Assembly (NCBI GenBank): GCA_024529925.1
Contig: JAFEUB010001535.1
Location: forward strand, 496,001 to 560,000
Reading direction: 5' to 3'
Source of the DNA: Ophthalmolycus amberensis
Taxonomy: Eukaryota; Chordata; Actinopteri; Perciformes; Zoarcidae
Length of the DNA: 64,000 nt
Both the position numbers and the translations under genes were made by a program. Below are positions 13,392-27,100 of this stretch, one piece after another; positions within the stretch are counted from its first letter, which is position 1, and every line of letters starts with the position of its first letter. The notes beneath the pieces were generated by a model, which saw nothing but the letters and a program-made list of their open reading frames with translations, was not told where the DNA came from and ran no database searches.

Positions 13392-15180
13392 TCACGCAGG
13401 TCACTCCATTTTAATGAGGAGACAGCAAAATAGCTGACCAAACGCTGCGGCTGTATCAAGCCTGACTACTTTACAATGGGCTTTGTTAGCTCCCTGCAAA
13501 TACAGGATCAATGAACACCATCACAAGCAATGCTAAATATTTCCGGCTCGTTTACAGTGGCCTGCTGCAATGGTACGTCAATACCAGAAAGGCCATCGTT
13601 CTATAGAGGCGGGCCTTTGCCGTGGTTGTTTTTGAGGTCCGTGAATGGAGGTCAGTAATGGTTTCGGAGTGCAGCTTTGCCTATCGACTCTGGAGAATGT
13701 TGACAAAACATGACTTATTGATTCAGATTAGGTCGTCCGGGTTTATAAAAGTCCAGCGCTGATGGATGGCCGTGCTCGGCTCAAAAAGACGTCAAGCCGG
13801 CTCCGCCTGATGGATGTTTGGCCTGCGTAACATGTCGGTATTGATAGGCAGGGATGGATGCTAAAACATGCGTATTGATTGGTTGATGCTGATGAACCCA
13901 GAGCGAGGGTCAGAGCGGGCCCTCGGGGGTTGGTGTGAATGTCAACCCAAGGTTGGCTCCAGCAACACGTGTGTTTAGGAAAGGCTGGGGGCGGTGTGTG
14001 TGCGGCGTTGCCCTATAGATTAGTGTTAACACGCAGCATACAAATCAGGGTTTGTCTCTTCATATTTGAGTGTTGCTGCTGTGAGCAGAAGCAAGTGGTA
14101 ATACCAGAAAAAAAACAATAGGTACAACTGAAAAGGATAGATGCTGAGACTGAAGGGGGGAAAACAAGACCAGAGGGGGGTTTTCCATTAAGTGCTCCGG
14201 AGAGCGAAGGCATTTCTCCTTGACTTCTGCAGACAGCTCTGATTGTTCCCTGATTCATGAGCTCTTCAAGTTGAAAATGGGCATTCCTCCTGTCAGCCAG
14301 AAGGATGGCACTTTCATTTGGTAAATAAATAGTCAAATGTCCTGTAGCAACGACCGACATGTTCATAAGCGGAACATGTACTTTTGTTGCTTCGGGGCGT
14401 GCAGAAAATATGTCAATCTAAGCTCAGTGAAATTCTTTATATATACATTCTAACACTGGTGGCAAATGCATGTTTCATGATCCACAAATCAGTATTGGGA
14501 CATTTCTCTCCATACATACAAATCTTGGTCAGTGATGAATCGTACATGAATGAATTTTAAAAGCTAGTGCGAGCAGTTTTGAATGTCGTTCCCTGATCCC
14601 ATAATGGCCACGAAGGAGGGAGCACCTGTCCCCACCCATCCATCACTATCATGGTCTAGAAATCTTGAGTTTGGTGTAGATTTCCTCTAATATGTATTCA
14701 ATAATTGCTAACAGAGTGATCTTTGTTACTAATGTTACGGTTATTATGTTAGTTTTGTCACAAAATGGCAATTCATCTTATCGAGAAAATCCTCTAGACG
14801 CAGCTCTGTCCCATGTGGTCATTTGATCCTGGTGATGTCACAGTCCGGCCTGTCATCGCCTGATAGCAAAGGTTAATACTCTTTCCAATGAATACACTTC
14901 CTGTTTGGATAGTGTGTACACCAGTGCCCTGGCGGTTTGGATAATATTGTGACAGTCTGTGTTTGTGAAGATAGCCTGACTGGAGCAGATCCTGCTGCTC
15001 CATAGATCACACTGATCCCCTTCCTCTTTAAAGTTCGCTTTTGTCTGAGAAAACTTTAAACGCCTTGACCTCCAAATGGGGACCGTGTCATATTCAATGC
15101 ATCTGGTTGCCACGGCGGGTTAACCCTTCAACTCGGCTCCAGTCTCCGCCTTTGCATTCCATTTCCTTTCCCAAAGAAAG

Positions 15181-15214
15181 GGAGGGAGAGAGAGAGAGAG
15201 GGAGAGAGGGAGAA
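15181..15214. repeat. GA-rich microsatellite
   Basis: GGGAGAGAGAGAGAGAGGGA-type purine tract. Confidence 0.9.
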
Positions 15215-16842
15215 GGCGCAGTACAGTGTGCCTCTCTCATCCTCACACCTGTGCCCGCTGTGGAGACGAAAAGGAGGGAGGGAGAGAGAAAGGCAGCGGT
15301 GGATCACATGTCTTCATGGCTGTCCAACAGTAAATTAAAACGAGGAGCAATTTCCTGAGGCCCAATTAGCAGAAAATTGGTCCTGTCTGTTGGAGTGACT
15401 CTCCTGAGGGGAGGAGGGGGGGGGGGGCGGGCTGTTGCTGAGAGAGAGAGAGAATATAAACTCGGCACAGTTTGTCACATTACAGTATGTGAACTAGAAA
15501 AAACATGGAATGTGTTTGTGAGGTCTGTTAGAACCAAAATGTTGAAATTAATTTTCATGTCATTTTTGTATAGATCTCTCATAAGAAAAACAGTTCATCC
15601 GTTGTTGTTGTTTTTTTTACTGTCTTCTCTGGCTCTCCATGCTCATTCTATATTCACTAAATCCAGATTTTATTTGCTGTCATTCACATATTTCTTTCTC
15701 TTTCTGTTGTTAGCCAGTGGAACAAGCACAATTGTGATTAAGTGCTACCTGTTATTAACCAAGGCGAACAGTAATTTCTGCCCCGCTGCAATGTTTTATC
15801 GGCTATGTTGACATTTCAAATGAGTGGTCAGTGAGAGTGTTAGGAAGTTTTACAGTAGCTCTGCTGCCACACGGCACACACGGGTGTGTGTGTGTGAGCA
15901 GGCATACGACATCGCTGCTGACTAAGTCAAAAATGAGAGGAAAAAGCTTTCAGAATTAGCCAGCTTAGTGTAGTCTGAATATATATGAGCACTTTCACAC
16001 AGCAAGGCCAATTCTGTCTTCCAGATATTATGTTTATTTAGCATTCATTTGTTTTGCCAATTATGTTTTGATGAAAAAACGTAATTGGCGTCCGGTTTAC
16101 CGGGCAGTGTTTTCTGGAGTGAAGGGACTTTATCGTGCTTCAAGCTGCTTTAAATCCTAACCATGAACATCTTTCCTTAACCTTAACAATATGCTGAAAG
16201 TGCTTAAGCATCACCATAACAAATACTTGCCGTAGTTGCTACAAGTGGATACTTTATAGCGGGATCGGACATTGTAGGAAAACAAACAAAGTCATTTGTG
16301 AGTGAATATTTTCTGATGTTTTTGGTAGATTTCCTTAAGAATAATGAGAAAAACATGATCTGTACGGCCTCACAATTCTATCAAAACGTATATTCGCTTT
16401 TGCAAATTAGTAGTATGAAAACATAATTCCTATGGAGACATGATTGTCAAGGCCGATAAGCAAATAGAAAGGGGTAAGGGAGGTGAAAGAATGCAAGAAA
16501 TGAGTGCTCTGAGAATAATCAGAGCCATTGAGAAACTGTATTTACTTTTACTCACAAAGCAACAAACACTTCTTCACTTCTTTGAATCCTACTTTTATGT
16601 CAGACAAAAGACAAGAATGTTTACAGTCAAATCACAGAACAACCACGTAACTAATGAGGCGAATTATTTGAGTGAGATTCTGCTGAGCTGTAATTTAACC
16701 ACAATGGAGAACTGATAACAGAGGCAGCATAGTGATGGATGTTGGTTTTTGGACGAGGTCCAGTGCCTCCACAAGTCATACTCTGTGCATGTGCTGTGCA
16801 CGATCAATTCACGCACACATTTTGCCTCCGGGTGCTTTGGCT

Positions 16843-16985
16843 ATCGATGCCGGCGATGATGGACGTGGGTAGACACGGGAGTCATGCAGGGAGGGAACTG
16901 GGTCAATGTCAGTGCGGGTTCGGGATCGACCCGCCTTCGAATGCACGTCACTCGGCGTTAATGAAAGTCCCCGATCGATCCCGGT
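16843..16985. promoter_or_regulatory. CpG-dense block upstream of sema3a
   Basis: I count 16 CpG in 143 bp, including repeated ATCGAT/GATCGA words, within otherwise CpG-poor upstream DNA. A distal regulatory element is possible. Confidence 0.35.
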
Positions 16986-17762
16986 GCACAGTCCTGTCTC
17001 TGCAACACAACTCATCAACCCAGCTGAAGTCATTGAGCATTGATGGAATTATTGTTCTCGCTCTGGTGATTAAGTCAACATTTATCTGGGCTCTTGTCTC
17101 CGTTAAGTTCCAAGGATGAAGATCTGGTCCTTTTATTCTCATCATAAATCTTGCTCTCTAGCTTTTTCCATTGCAAAACACATTTAGCACACGAAACTTG
17201 AAAACATCTTTTACAGTTTCACATAATTATGTATGATCTAATCCAGGCAAACGGATAAATTACTGAAACTGCTGACAGACTAACAACTAACAATGCTGTG
17301 TGTGATGCTACTTCCCTACTTGGGTTAAGACCATAGCTGCTGTATATGTCTGTCAAAACATTCTTCAGCAATTGCATGTTGCATGACTGTGATTTATACA
17401 TTTTAAATCACTCATTTTAGCATCACCACGCAAAGTCTGTGAACCAAGACTAAGATTTAAACACAGATTAAATCTAATAAAACAAATGTTGAATGCTGAA
17501 TTTTGGCCAAGTTAGTATTCCTGAAAATTCACACAAGACTTTTTTGGACACCAAAGAGAAAAGAATAGCTTCTGCTCTGGGTACCTGAATCGCCCTCTTG
17601 GTTCATACATCCTCTTCCTTTAAATTAAATAAATGATAGCCTGTCCTTCTTAATGAATTTCATCTCATCAAAAACTCATCTCAGTCCTCTGGACTAAATT
17701 GTCATGTTCTCCTAGAATCAGAGCCCAATACGAGCAAGGGAAAATTAATATGTGGAATTCTT

Positions 17763-17852
17763 TGATTCATCCTTAAATCTGTGAATAATCATCAAGGAAT
17801 CCTTAAATCCTGAAGTAATTATCAAAGTATCCTTTAATCCGTAAATAACTTT
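17763..17852 (+). repeat. Three-copy ~30-bp imperfect tandem repeat
   Basis: Three diverged units carrying ATCCTTAAATC, ATCCTTAAATCC and ATCCTTTAATCC, each followed by GTGAATAAT, GAAGTAATT or GTAAATAAC. The spacing is about 30 bp. Confidence 0.7.
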
Positions 17853-19269
17853 GTTTTAGTTTCGTGCATATGATGTATTATTTATATGTTAAAAACCAGG
17901 ATTCCTTTAGTCACGTGGACAGCCGGATGAGGAAATGTCAGCAACTATTTGACTTTGGATAAACTCAAACACTGTTTCCAAAGAGACACATCTAAAACAA
18001 TCATTAAACATGACAATTTTACATCCCAATTAGTACGCTGTTTTGTCACAGAGTGACCGTAGGACAAAGCTTTTAATGAGCATGTGCCTCTGTGGATCCA
18101 ACAGAGAGACGAGGACATGACGATCCGGTATCGTCTGCGTCCCTGTTGTTCCTTGCTGATAAGATTCAGCCCTGTGTCTACTCATCCATCTAATTATCTG
18201 TCTACCTGCCTGCCTCTGTCCATCGCCACCCTCCTCTATTGTTATTCACTCCGGGCAGGACAAACATGACTTGCTGACCTCTGGCCATTAGGGACTGAGA
18301 CCCTTTTTACCTGTAGCGCTCAGGGTCATTGAGCGCCACTGTTTCAATGCTACGTGCCATTATATGATTTGAAAAGAGGATAATGACAGTTTGTTTATGC
18401 GGAAGTGTCAACCCAACTTCAACTACAGCCTCCAAGAGGACAAAAGCAAGATAACCCCAACTGAAACCAATTGAAAACTAACCTTCCTTTAAACATCTCT
18501 GAACATAAGGACAGAGCTTCTCCTGCACTCGGGGGTTAATGTATAATCACACACTCGAGAGTCTCTTCCAAGATCTCAAAGACACAGAGGGGGCTTGACC
18601 TGGATTTCTGTAAAGCTCTAACTCTGGGCGACAGTCGTACTTTTCAGGGATATCAAGTCTTATCATCTTCTCTCTTTTTTTTTTTTTTCCCTAAGTAGGA
18701 TCGCTTACTTTCGTAAAAAAGCTCTGGCTTGTAACAATAGGCCTTATTCTCTTGGTGATTGAGGTGCGGCTTTATGCTACAGCCCTTGATGCATAGGAAG
18801 GTAATTTCATGGCTCCTTCCTGGAGACACGAATCACACACAGCGCTCTATTATCAAGGCCTGGATATTAGGCTCCTAGGTAGGGGACGGAGGTGGAGGGG
18901 ATATTAAGCCGCAGACTGTGTGCATGTGTGTGTGTGAGAGAGAGTTGGCGACGGAGCCAGAGAGAACATGAGTATATGTGGTCTTCACGAAGCAATAGCG
19001 CGGGGATGGAAGTGGGGAAGGGGGGGGAGGTTCGAGCGGTCCTGTGCATGATGTATCATGTTGCCGACTGTGTGGCTGCTGCCATCACATCAAAGAACAA
19101 AGGGGTGTTTATGTCACGCCTGACTGATTTGGTTTTTATTAATATCGTACCTCCCTATTCTCCCCCACGACCACCGGCTTCCACACATCACTCCCCTTCC
19201 CCCATTATGTTAACTCCAAACGGTGCTTTGGAGACCACACTGATATTTTTTGCGTTTGTCCCCCACCCT

Positions 19270-19272
<3 letters not shown>

Positions 19273-19307
<35 letters not shown>
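19273..19307. repeat. (AC)17 microsatellite
   Basis: Pure dinucleotide run. Confidence 0.95.
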
Positions 19308-19310
<3 letters not shown>

Positions 19311-20234
19311 TGTGCAAGGTTCTTGCGCGACTCTGCTGGGGCCCCCCTGAAACGGGCCATGTATTCTCCCAGAGTGGATGAAGCGCACAGGCAGACATTC
19401 ATTGCCCCCCTGAGCCATTTACACAGTGGAAAAGGTTAATTACCTGAAACACCAGCGGTGTTATTTCAGCTGATTCCAGAAGCATTAAATTTGATATTAA
19501 ACAGAGAAGAGAATACTACGACGATAACAAACGGTGCTATTTGCACATGTGAATGGGCTGTGCTCTAATTCTTGGGGGATATATAATGGAGATATTAAAA
19601 AAAAAAAAAAAACACAACAAATAAAGCAAAGCCTCTATTGGCAAAAATAAAAATGGCAGCCATGGTACAGTAAATAGAGAGTAAGAATTCAAAGGAGCAC
19701 CTAAGTTGTTAAATCATTTTCTGTTGAATCTGCCTCAGCTGTCCTCACTCGTGAGTGATGGGTCCATGTGCAGAGAGCTGTGCTAATCCCTTATGACCAC
19801 ATTGCGTGCAGTATCGTCACCCCATGAAGGCCATTAGCATCATAGCTGTGGGTGATCGGTTTGTACGGCTCAGGGTCAGCGCTGGGTTTACTTTGAGGCA
19901 GCCCGGAAGAAAGAAAAGATGTGGATCAAAGTGAGGCTTTTAGTGGAGACAGACAGACAGAGGGGGGATTAACTGAAAGATACATTTGACTCGACAAAGC
20001 GGAAAAAATGTTGTTGTGAAAGAATGACCCCAACCTACAAAACGTCGACGGGTGATTGCAGTAACTCACTAATTAGTTTTTCTCGGATTTAAGATGTGCT
20101 GATCCCTGAAATCTCCCGCGCTGCATCCCAATTTATCGATTCCAAAAAGACAACTATGAAAAACATTATCTGTTAATGTTAATGGTGCACTACTTTAGTA
20201 GTTCATGTGAGTTTTTTTAAGCAGGTATAATGTT

Positions 20235-20440
20235 AGTTCAATGTTAGTTAAAACTCTTAGAGGCGTAAGAGGAGGAGTCTGAGAGTCACCAAAGCTAGAG
20301 AGATGTATCGTCTGGAAACCATGAATGTCTCTACAAACTTGCACAGCAATCCATTCAGTAGTAATTAGGATATTCCAGTCCGGACCAAAGCGGTGGAGCA
20401 GCCGATAGACCAACATTGCCATCCGTAGAGCCAAGCCACG
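20235..20440 (+). mobile_element. Fragment of a common fish interspersed repeat
   Basis: Contains GAGAGTCACCAAAGCTAGAG, ACCATGAATGTCTCTACAAA, GCAATCCATTCAGTAGTAAT, CCAGTCCGGACCAAAGCGGT and ACATTGCCATCCGTAGAGCC in that order. This string order is one I recognise from a very common dispersed element in percomorph fish, probably the 3' part of a retroelement. It is diverged and non-coding; the family name is not assigned. Confidence 0.6.
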
Positions 20441-20956
20441 AGCACACCCAACAGTATGCATTAATGAAAAATGCATTCAGCCTTATAGATACATTGAAAA
20501 ACATCCTCAAATTCACAGCAGGGTAAAATGTCCTTTTAAATGTTAATCATTTACTTTCAATGTAATTAATTCAAGCCTTTGAGCATTTACATGTTATCAT
20601 GATGTTTAATTAAACCCAATTTCTGGCACAATTGCTGCTTCGCTTCACGAATTACAGCTCTTTTCTCTGCATTAGTCTTAATCGGTTGTCTGCTCATAGT
20701 GAAAATGTTTTCTGTGTGTGTGTGTGTGAGGATGTATGCAATTCTGTGAACCCTCAAACACATTAGGTGTAATTGGCGTCAGAAAGGCTAGCATCGTCAA
20801 ACAAATTACACAAAGAGAGAGGTAGCCTGTGCTCTCACACACACGTTACAGTGATTGGGCTTGAGAGGTAGAGTGTGGCATTCTTTAAACACAGTGTGTT
20901 TGGGGAGAAGTGGCGTATTCAAACACACGGATAAGAGAGATGATGGGAGGGGGGAC

Positions 20957-20972
20957 GGGGGGGGGGGGGGGG
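20957..20972. repeat. G16 homopolymer
   Basis: Sixteen G within a longer G-rich stretch from 20945. Confidence 0.9.
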
Positions 20973-23885
20973 TTGAGCAGCAAAATGCATTACGGAGTCG
21001 AAGGGGGTTGAGGGAGTGCAACATTTCTAAACACATTATCCCGGAGCGGCGATGGCATGCTTTAACAGAGTGTTGATGGAGAGCGGAGAGAGAGCGGAGA
21101 GAGAGAGTTTCTGTTTTATTTCGGCGAGGTGTGTGTGCTTTGTCTGCCCGTTGAGTGCTGACTGAGTTTTGACATCAGCTCAACCTGGGTACACAAACTT
21201 ACCAGAGTGATTCGTCTCACCGAAAGCACACTTGAGACACACACAGACACCCACAGACAGACATGCACACAGACATGTGAATAAAGTCACAAATTGACTC
21301 GCACACCCAGTCTGTCGTGTTGTTGTTTTTTTAAACTTGATGCGTCCAATAAAAGCAGCATGTAGAATCACTCCCCGCACTACACTCCTGACCCCGCCGA
21401 TAAAGCCTGTCGTGAAAGATTAAGCTCAGATCCAGCAAAACACTTCAAGACATGTTCCCCCATACTTTGTCTTGGCACTGTGTCCAGCCCAATTAACCTT
21501 ACAAGCAGGCCCCTTTTTCACATCGCCAACTCTGAAGCAGCAGGGGTACCTCATCCCTGGCATTTTTCTTCGCCTGGCAACAGAACACCTTTAACAATGC
21601 AGAAAAAAAAAAACTTTAAAAATGCTGTCTTCTGCTCCTGTGGCGGCACTCAGGTTGAATCTTTTCAATTAGCCAGGTTGACTTTGCAAGGCTAATTAAG
21701 TCCTCATCCTTGATGAGCTGTCTGACTTCTCCTCCAAGCCTCTTACTGGGGGCTTACAACCCCCGCAGGGGCCACCGGCCAGACAGATTGTTGTCCAGCT
21801 GGAATGGGATTAGCAGCCCGCCAGGGGCCTGAGGCCCACAGTCCCCAAGCTTTTGTTTGAATCTGAAGTATCGAGTTGGAAGGGTTGAAGCAGGGAGAGA
21901 GGATTGAGGTAATCCCCTCCTCTTCAGGACCGCTCCCCAGAGGAGCGAACCCCGACTAAACCCCTGAATGCTGTAGACCACCAACCACCATCAGAGCCAC
22001 TCATCCCACCCCAGCAGGTAGAGGGCCAAAGAAGAAGACTCCCCCACCCTGACATGAATGAATGTATGTTCTGAAGGGTAATGACTGTAATCAAAACATG
22101 TTTTTCTCTGGTTTAGCGTAAAATATAGGAGTTGTCTGGCAAGATTAGAGGCTTCACACTGTGAAGCAGCAGGTTGAGAAGCCCACCTAGTCCACTGGGA
22201 TTTTGTTTGCTAGTTCAATGAGACTATTTATTTAATCAACCAGCTGCCAATCGCAATCATCTTAACAGGAAAATAAGGATATTGGCAAGAACACATTAAG
22301 TAGCACATGCAAACAAAAACTGGAAATCAAGAAAAACTGTCCCCAAGCACTGATTAAAAAACAATGATGAATGCTTAGCTTTCAGATGAAATTGAACAAT
22401 GTATGGTAAATATTTATCAAATTATTCCGAGCCATAAATGACTGAATGTACGAAAAGACAACATGATGCTAACTCTCAAAAGAACTCAAACACACCTGTG
22501 GTATGCAGGTGTTAGTAGACATTTTGAGTGTGTATACAGTATATGATCATACAATGTTGGTTTCCATAGTAATGGAAGATTCAAAAGGTATTTTGTCAAA
22601 GGACATGTCTTGTTTTGTGATGTAGGTTTTGCCTACATTTTTTCCCCTGACAACTGTTGTTTTAATGTAATCCCGCGCATGGGAGATGAAGACATGTTAA
22701 TCACAAATAGCTTAGGTGCAGAGGCTAAACTTGTCAGGATTGCAAAAGCCCGCAACAAAGAACACAGTGACTGGTTTTTTTTTTTTTTTTAAACTCCACC
22801 CTTTTTAAAGGATTAGGGGAGAAAAGAGCAGAATTCTATAAATTGTCAGGTTAGTGACCGCAAAATCAGGTTTTACAAGTTCAAACTAGTATCTACTGCT
22901 TGAGGGAGGAATAGGTGTGTAAATCCCTGCAATGTCAGCTAATTTGTTTTGTTTATTTAGTGAATGTTCCTTGGATGAACTCCACATTATTGTGTGTTGT
23001 TTGCATTTCCTATGAATATTACTGAAGATGTCAATGCAATGTACGGCTCAAGCTAGTAGTGTGACCTCTCTCGTGGTGCACCTGTGCCTGTGAGTCAGCT
23101 TCAGCACTGAGCCAATACCAACAGGCTGTCTTTCATCGCGCTGTGGCAGAAGCACACGAGATTAGAGCAGAATCCACCAAAAACAACCACGTTGAGCTGA
23201 GGGATAATCCAGAGCCCAAACATCAGAGGGAAACAGGAGGACACTGCTGCATCTATCATCCAACAAGAATCCGCCCCGGAGGAAGACACAGGGACGAGAG
23301 ACGCGTCTGCTGTTGTCCAACCTCGCTGGCACAAGGAAAACAGGATGCGATGAGTTTCTTTGCCTGAGGTGTCTGGTGAACCGCCGTCCCACCAGCCTGG
23401 CAACATGTGACGGTTTTTGGAGCAAACAGTGGCTGCATTTATACAAAACATAAAAAGACAACTGTTCAGTATTTTTGCTTCATCTGGAAGCAGACACTCT
23501 ATCAATGAGATGAGCATTGATCTGAAGCTCTGAATAGACTCCAGGCTTCAGGGCATTTCTTCTTTTTTTTTAAAGTTCAATGTGGTTAAAGAAAAAAACT
23601 GCGCTAATTTGTACAGTGCACCATTCACTGCTCAGGTGACTGATGTGGTTTATTCTGCTGTCAGCAGTCGACATCTTCTTTTACAGTCATCACAAAGGCT
23701 TTAGTTCAAAAGTTTGATAAAATGCCAGAACATATGTCCTACAGCTGCTTGAGACACTTAATACGTCGGTATCACCTTAATCTTTGCTTTGTACCACCAC
23801 CACCACTAATGCACAGTATTTTGTTGGCTCTCCCTATTGAAATGCAAGATGGCTAGAGTACAGTGTGTCTGTATGTCGTTGAATG

Positions 23886-23886
<1 letters not shown>

Positions 23887-23917
<31 letters not shown>
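23887..23917. repeat. (TG)15 microsatellite
   Basis: Pure dinucleotide run. Confidence 0.95.
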
Positions 23918-23920
<3 letters not shown>

Positions 23921-24149
23921 AGAACGCGTGCAGCGATCTTTGCCCAGTTCTCACCAGCAGGACCAGAGGCTGTTTTTATAGCTGCATTTCTTGCGTCAGT
24001 TCTCTGAGATGTCAGGACTGACGGGTCAGAGAAAAGGAGCCTCCGAACGAAGAGGAATGAGACTGATCCTATGCCAGACAGCCTCAGCTGGGGGCCACCA
24101 TCCAGTTTACTTTTTCAACAAGTCCCCCCCGCCGTCCACCCACTGTCTA

Positions 24150-24166
24150 CCCCCCCCCCCCCCCCC
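24150..24166. repeat. C17 homopolymer
   Basis: Seventeen C within a C-rich stretch from 24124. Confidence 0.9.
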
Positions 24167-27100
24167 GTGATTTCTGGACGTGCACTGATAACAGAATTTC
24201 CGGGGAACTGTCCAAACAGACTGCCCATGTGTTGCAGTGTGCGCTGTGTGTTGTGTTTGGATACAAATAGGGATTACTTCATTAGATGGGTATCGGTTGC
24301 CGATGCTTTGTCAGCATGTTAACACTAACAGGGAAAAGAAAGTTCCCATTTGTGCCGTTGAGTAGTGGAACAAACCACAGCTCAATATTTGTCCTGTAGA
24401 TTGATTGTGTTTATATCTTGTCTCTTAAATTGGCAGATGCAAGGCTGTTGAATCTGGATCTTTATGCTTCAGCTCCAGATCTTTTCTCTCAGGCCCCAGA
24501 TGGACTGTGCTGTGCCGGTCGAACAGAGAATACAAATGACACACTGACTTATTTATTTTAACAAGGCTGATTGTACAGACACACACTGCTGACATTTATA
24601 GTCCTTTCCTCCTCTGTCTCTCATCCTCTCTGTCTCTCTGGTATCCTCTGGTTAAAAGACAAGTTCTCAAAACTCAGCATCACGGCCATTCCTCCTAATC
24701 TCTGGATAGTCTTTTTTTTCTAACTCATGACATTCTTGAAAGACATTTATCATGAGACAGTAAAGGGTAATGGCGTGTTTCATTTGCCATAATGAAACCT
24801 AATCACCTTGTGGACAGTGCTTTGAATCCATGTGTCCAGTGGTTTTATAGTCCAAGTTGAGCCGTGGAACAGAATGACTCTCGGTCGGCAAGATGTCGGA
24901 GAAAGCAGTTGAAGGGTTTCTTTCGCATCTTTAAGGATTGCAGTGGATCATGCGATACGCAGTTTAAAGTCCAACCTTTTTTTTTTTTTTTTTTACTCCT
25001 TGGGAAAAGATGAGTTCTGACAGATGCTGTTGAATTCTTTCAGATAATTCTCAAAATAATATGTTTGGAGGAAATTAAACTATTCATTACAGTAGTAAAC
25101 AACAACAGTCCAGTGTATCGTTTTAAAGCCTGGTCCCACCAGCATTTATAAACACAAAATATCGCGGTGATATCAGTTCATTCCAATGGAACCACCATGA
25201 TCAGCTGAATCCCTCGTGATGACTTCAACTTCTGTTAACCTTGACCTATTGACCATTAGCAGGCTGTCTCAACAGAGCTGCCCTTTGAGCGAACACAGAG
25301 CTGGAAAGTCAAAAATGGAGGAAGCAAATGTAGCTTATTAGCTATGCTGCACTATTCACTTTTATTTAACCCACTTCTGCTGAGTTAAAAACTGCTCCAC
25401 AAAAAAAGAATGGTTTGCAGCCAAATATGAGACAAATAGGACTTTTGAATAATCAACCATTGAGCTAACAAGCATGCTAATGGACAGCTGTATGCTTTCT
25501 AACTGACACTTAGCAAGCACCTTAGCTCGTCGAGCTTCTTTTCTCCCTTTAGTCTTTATTTAATAAAATGATGTACAGCAGAGAAAATAGAAAAATCAAA
25601 AAGCTACAACAACTCACTAGCCCTAGCATGTTCACGGCTGGCTAATGTGTTGTAGATAGCATTCCAGCTACATTAGTGTACGAACTAGCCCTACGACACC
25701 TAGCTTCAAAAACCTTCTAAAACATGTAAAAATATACTTGTCTATAGTGTACAGGCAAAAGTTTGCTGTTTAGTATGAGTATGAGTATCAGTCTGTCATT
25801 TTCCATGTGTGGAAGATAATTGGTCACCTAGGAGGTTTTAATGGAGCTATTTTGATGGAGTCATTTAGTTGCGCCGCTTTGCATTTCATCACTACTGTCT
25901 GTCAATTATACTTGATTTACAAGGTGTCTAAGGGACAGCGAATGTGAAGCATCAATTTGTGAGTGGGTGATTGCACTAGAGAGAGAAGATGGCAGGATAT
26001 TTCATTCATTAACATGGCAGGATGTCCTTCAATTATCCCTTGTCGAATTGGAGTGAGTCATCGAGGAACGACCTCTCCCAGGTATACAGTGAAAGTCTGC
26101 ATGAGCTTGTGTGACTTCTATAAAAAAAAAGGCACATAACAGCTTCAGAAGGAGACTTTTCCTGAGTTATTGTGCTTTTGTACAGGTGGGAGTCATCGCT
26201 CACCATACCGGCCTGTCAGAAGTCTGTGTTTACACAGATGGTTTGTATTCACCCGGGGCCCTATATGAATGCCGTAAAGCAAGCAGAATAGTAGGACTTT
26301 GTCTGCATAGAGTAATGGATAGAGAGTACATGATAGTTTTGTTCTCATGGTTACATGACAAGGGGTCTCATAAAAGAGTAAAAGGCATGAACCACTTCTC
26401 CCAGACAGCCTGGGGGCACAAAGGTTGTCCGAAGTTTTTCCAAGGTTGCATTATGAGCCCTGATACATTTGAACTGCTAATATTGTGCTAATGGATTTAG
26501 GAGATGACTGGGACAATAAATAAAAGACGGTAATTAAGTTGTTACAAATTGGGACCATGACCATTTCGGAGTAAGGTCTTTTATCTGGAAGGAAAAACAG
26601 GTTTAAGTAATGAGAGATGACGTTTGGTGCCAGTCGAGCCGCTTATCTGCCACGAGTTTTCTTCCCCTGATAAAACACAGAAATGTTTTCCCTTGGCGTG
26701 GAAGTGTTGGCCTGTTCACACACACAGCTGGGGCAAATCACTGTGGAGAAAAATGTGGCGGCAGAGGCACCCACATGCCACAACATATCTACGATGTTAA
26801 AAGTAGACATTTACCAATCACGCTGAAATACATAATTTCCTTTTAGGATAGCTTTCACTGGGATCATGCGGTAGTAATCAATGTTGGGGTTGCGTCTCTA
26901 AACATATATTGCTTTCATTCATCACTTCGGAAGGAATATTATCACTCTACTTATTACAGTGATTTCCTGCACTGTTTTTCGCAACCTTTTTATTATACAC
27001 CATAAATTGGCTTCAATTACTCCTAAGAATTAAAACAAATCAGTTAAATCTCTATTCTTTCCCTGCGAAAGACCAGAAAAATAAATGAAATGTAATTGTG

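Larger units (their letters stand above)
13037..20229. other. Upstream non-coding sequence, no gene seen
   Basis: Contains CA/TG microsatellites, GA-rich 15181-15214, a three-copy ~30-bp tandem repeat (17763-17852) and a CpG-dense block at 16843-16985. No exon is supported. Confidence 0.55.

Noticed and set aside
15377..15811. 144-codon open frame
   Set aside because: Contains a poly-Gly run from a G tract and hydrophobic T-rich translation; no similarity.
16739..17119. 126-codon open frame over the CpG patch
   Set aside because: CpG-rich sequence lowers stop frequency on both strands; peptide not recognised.
23101..23517. 138-codon antisense open frame
   Set aside because: Overlapped by open frames in other phases and no similarity; chance.
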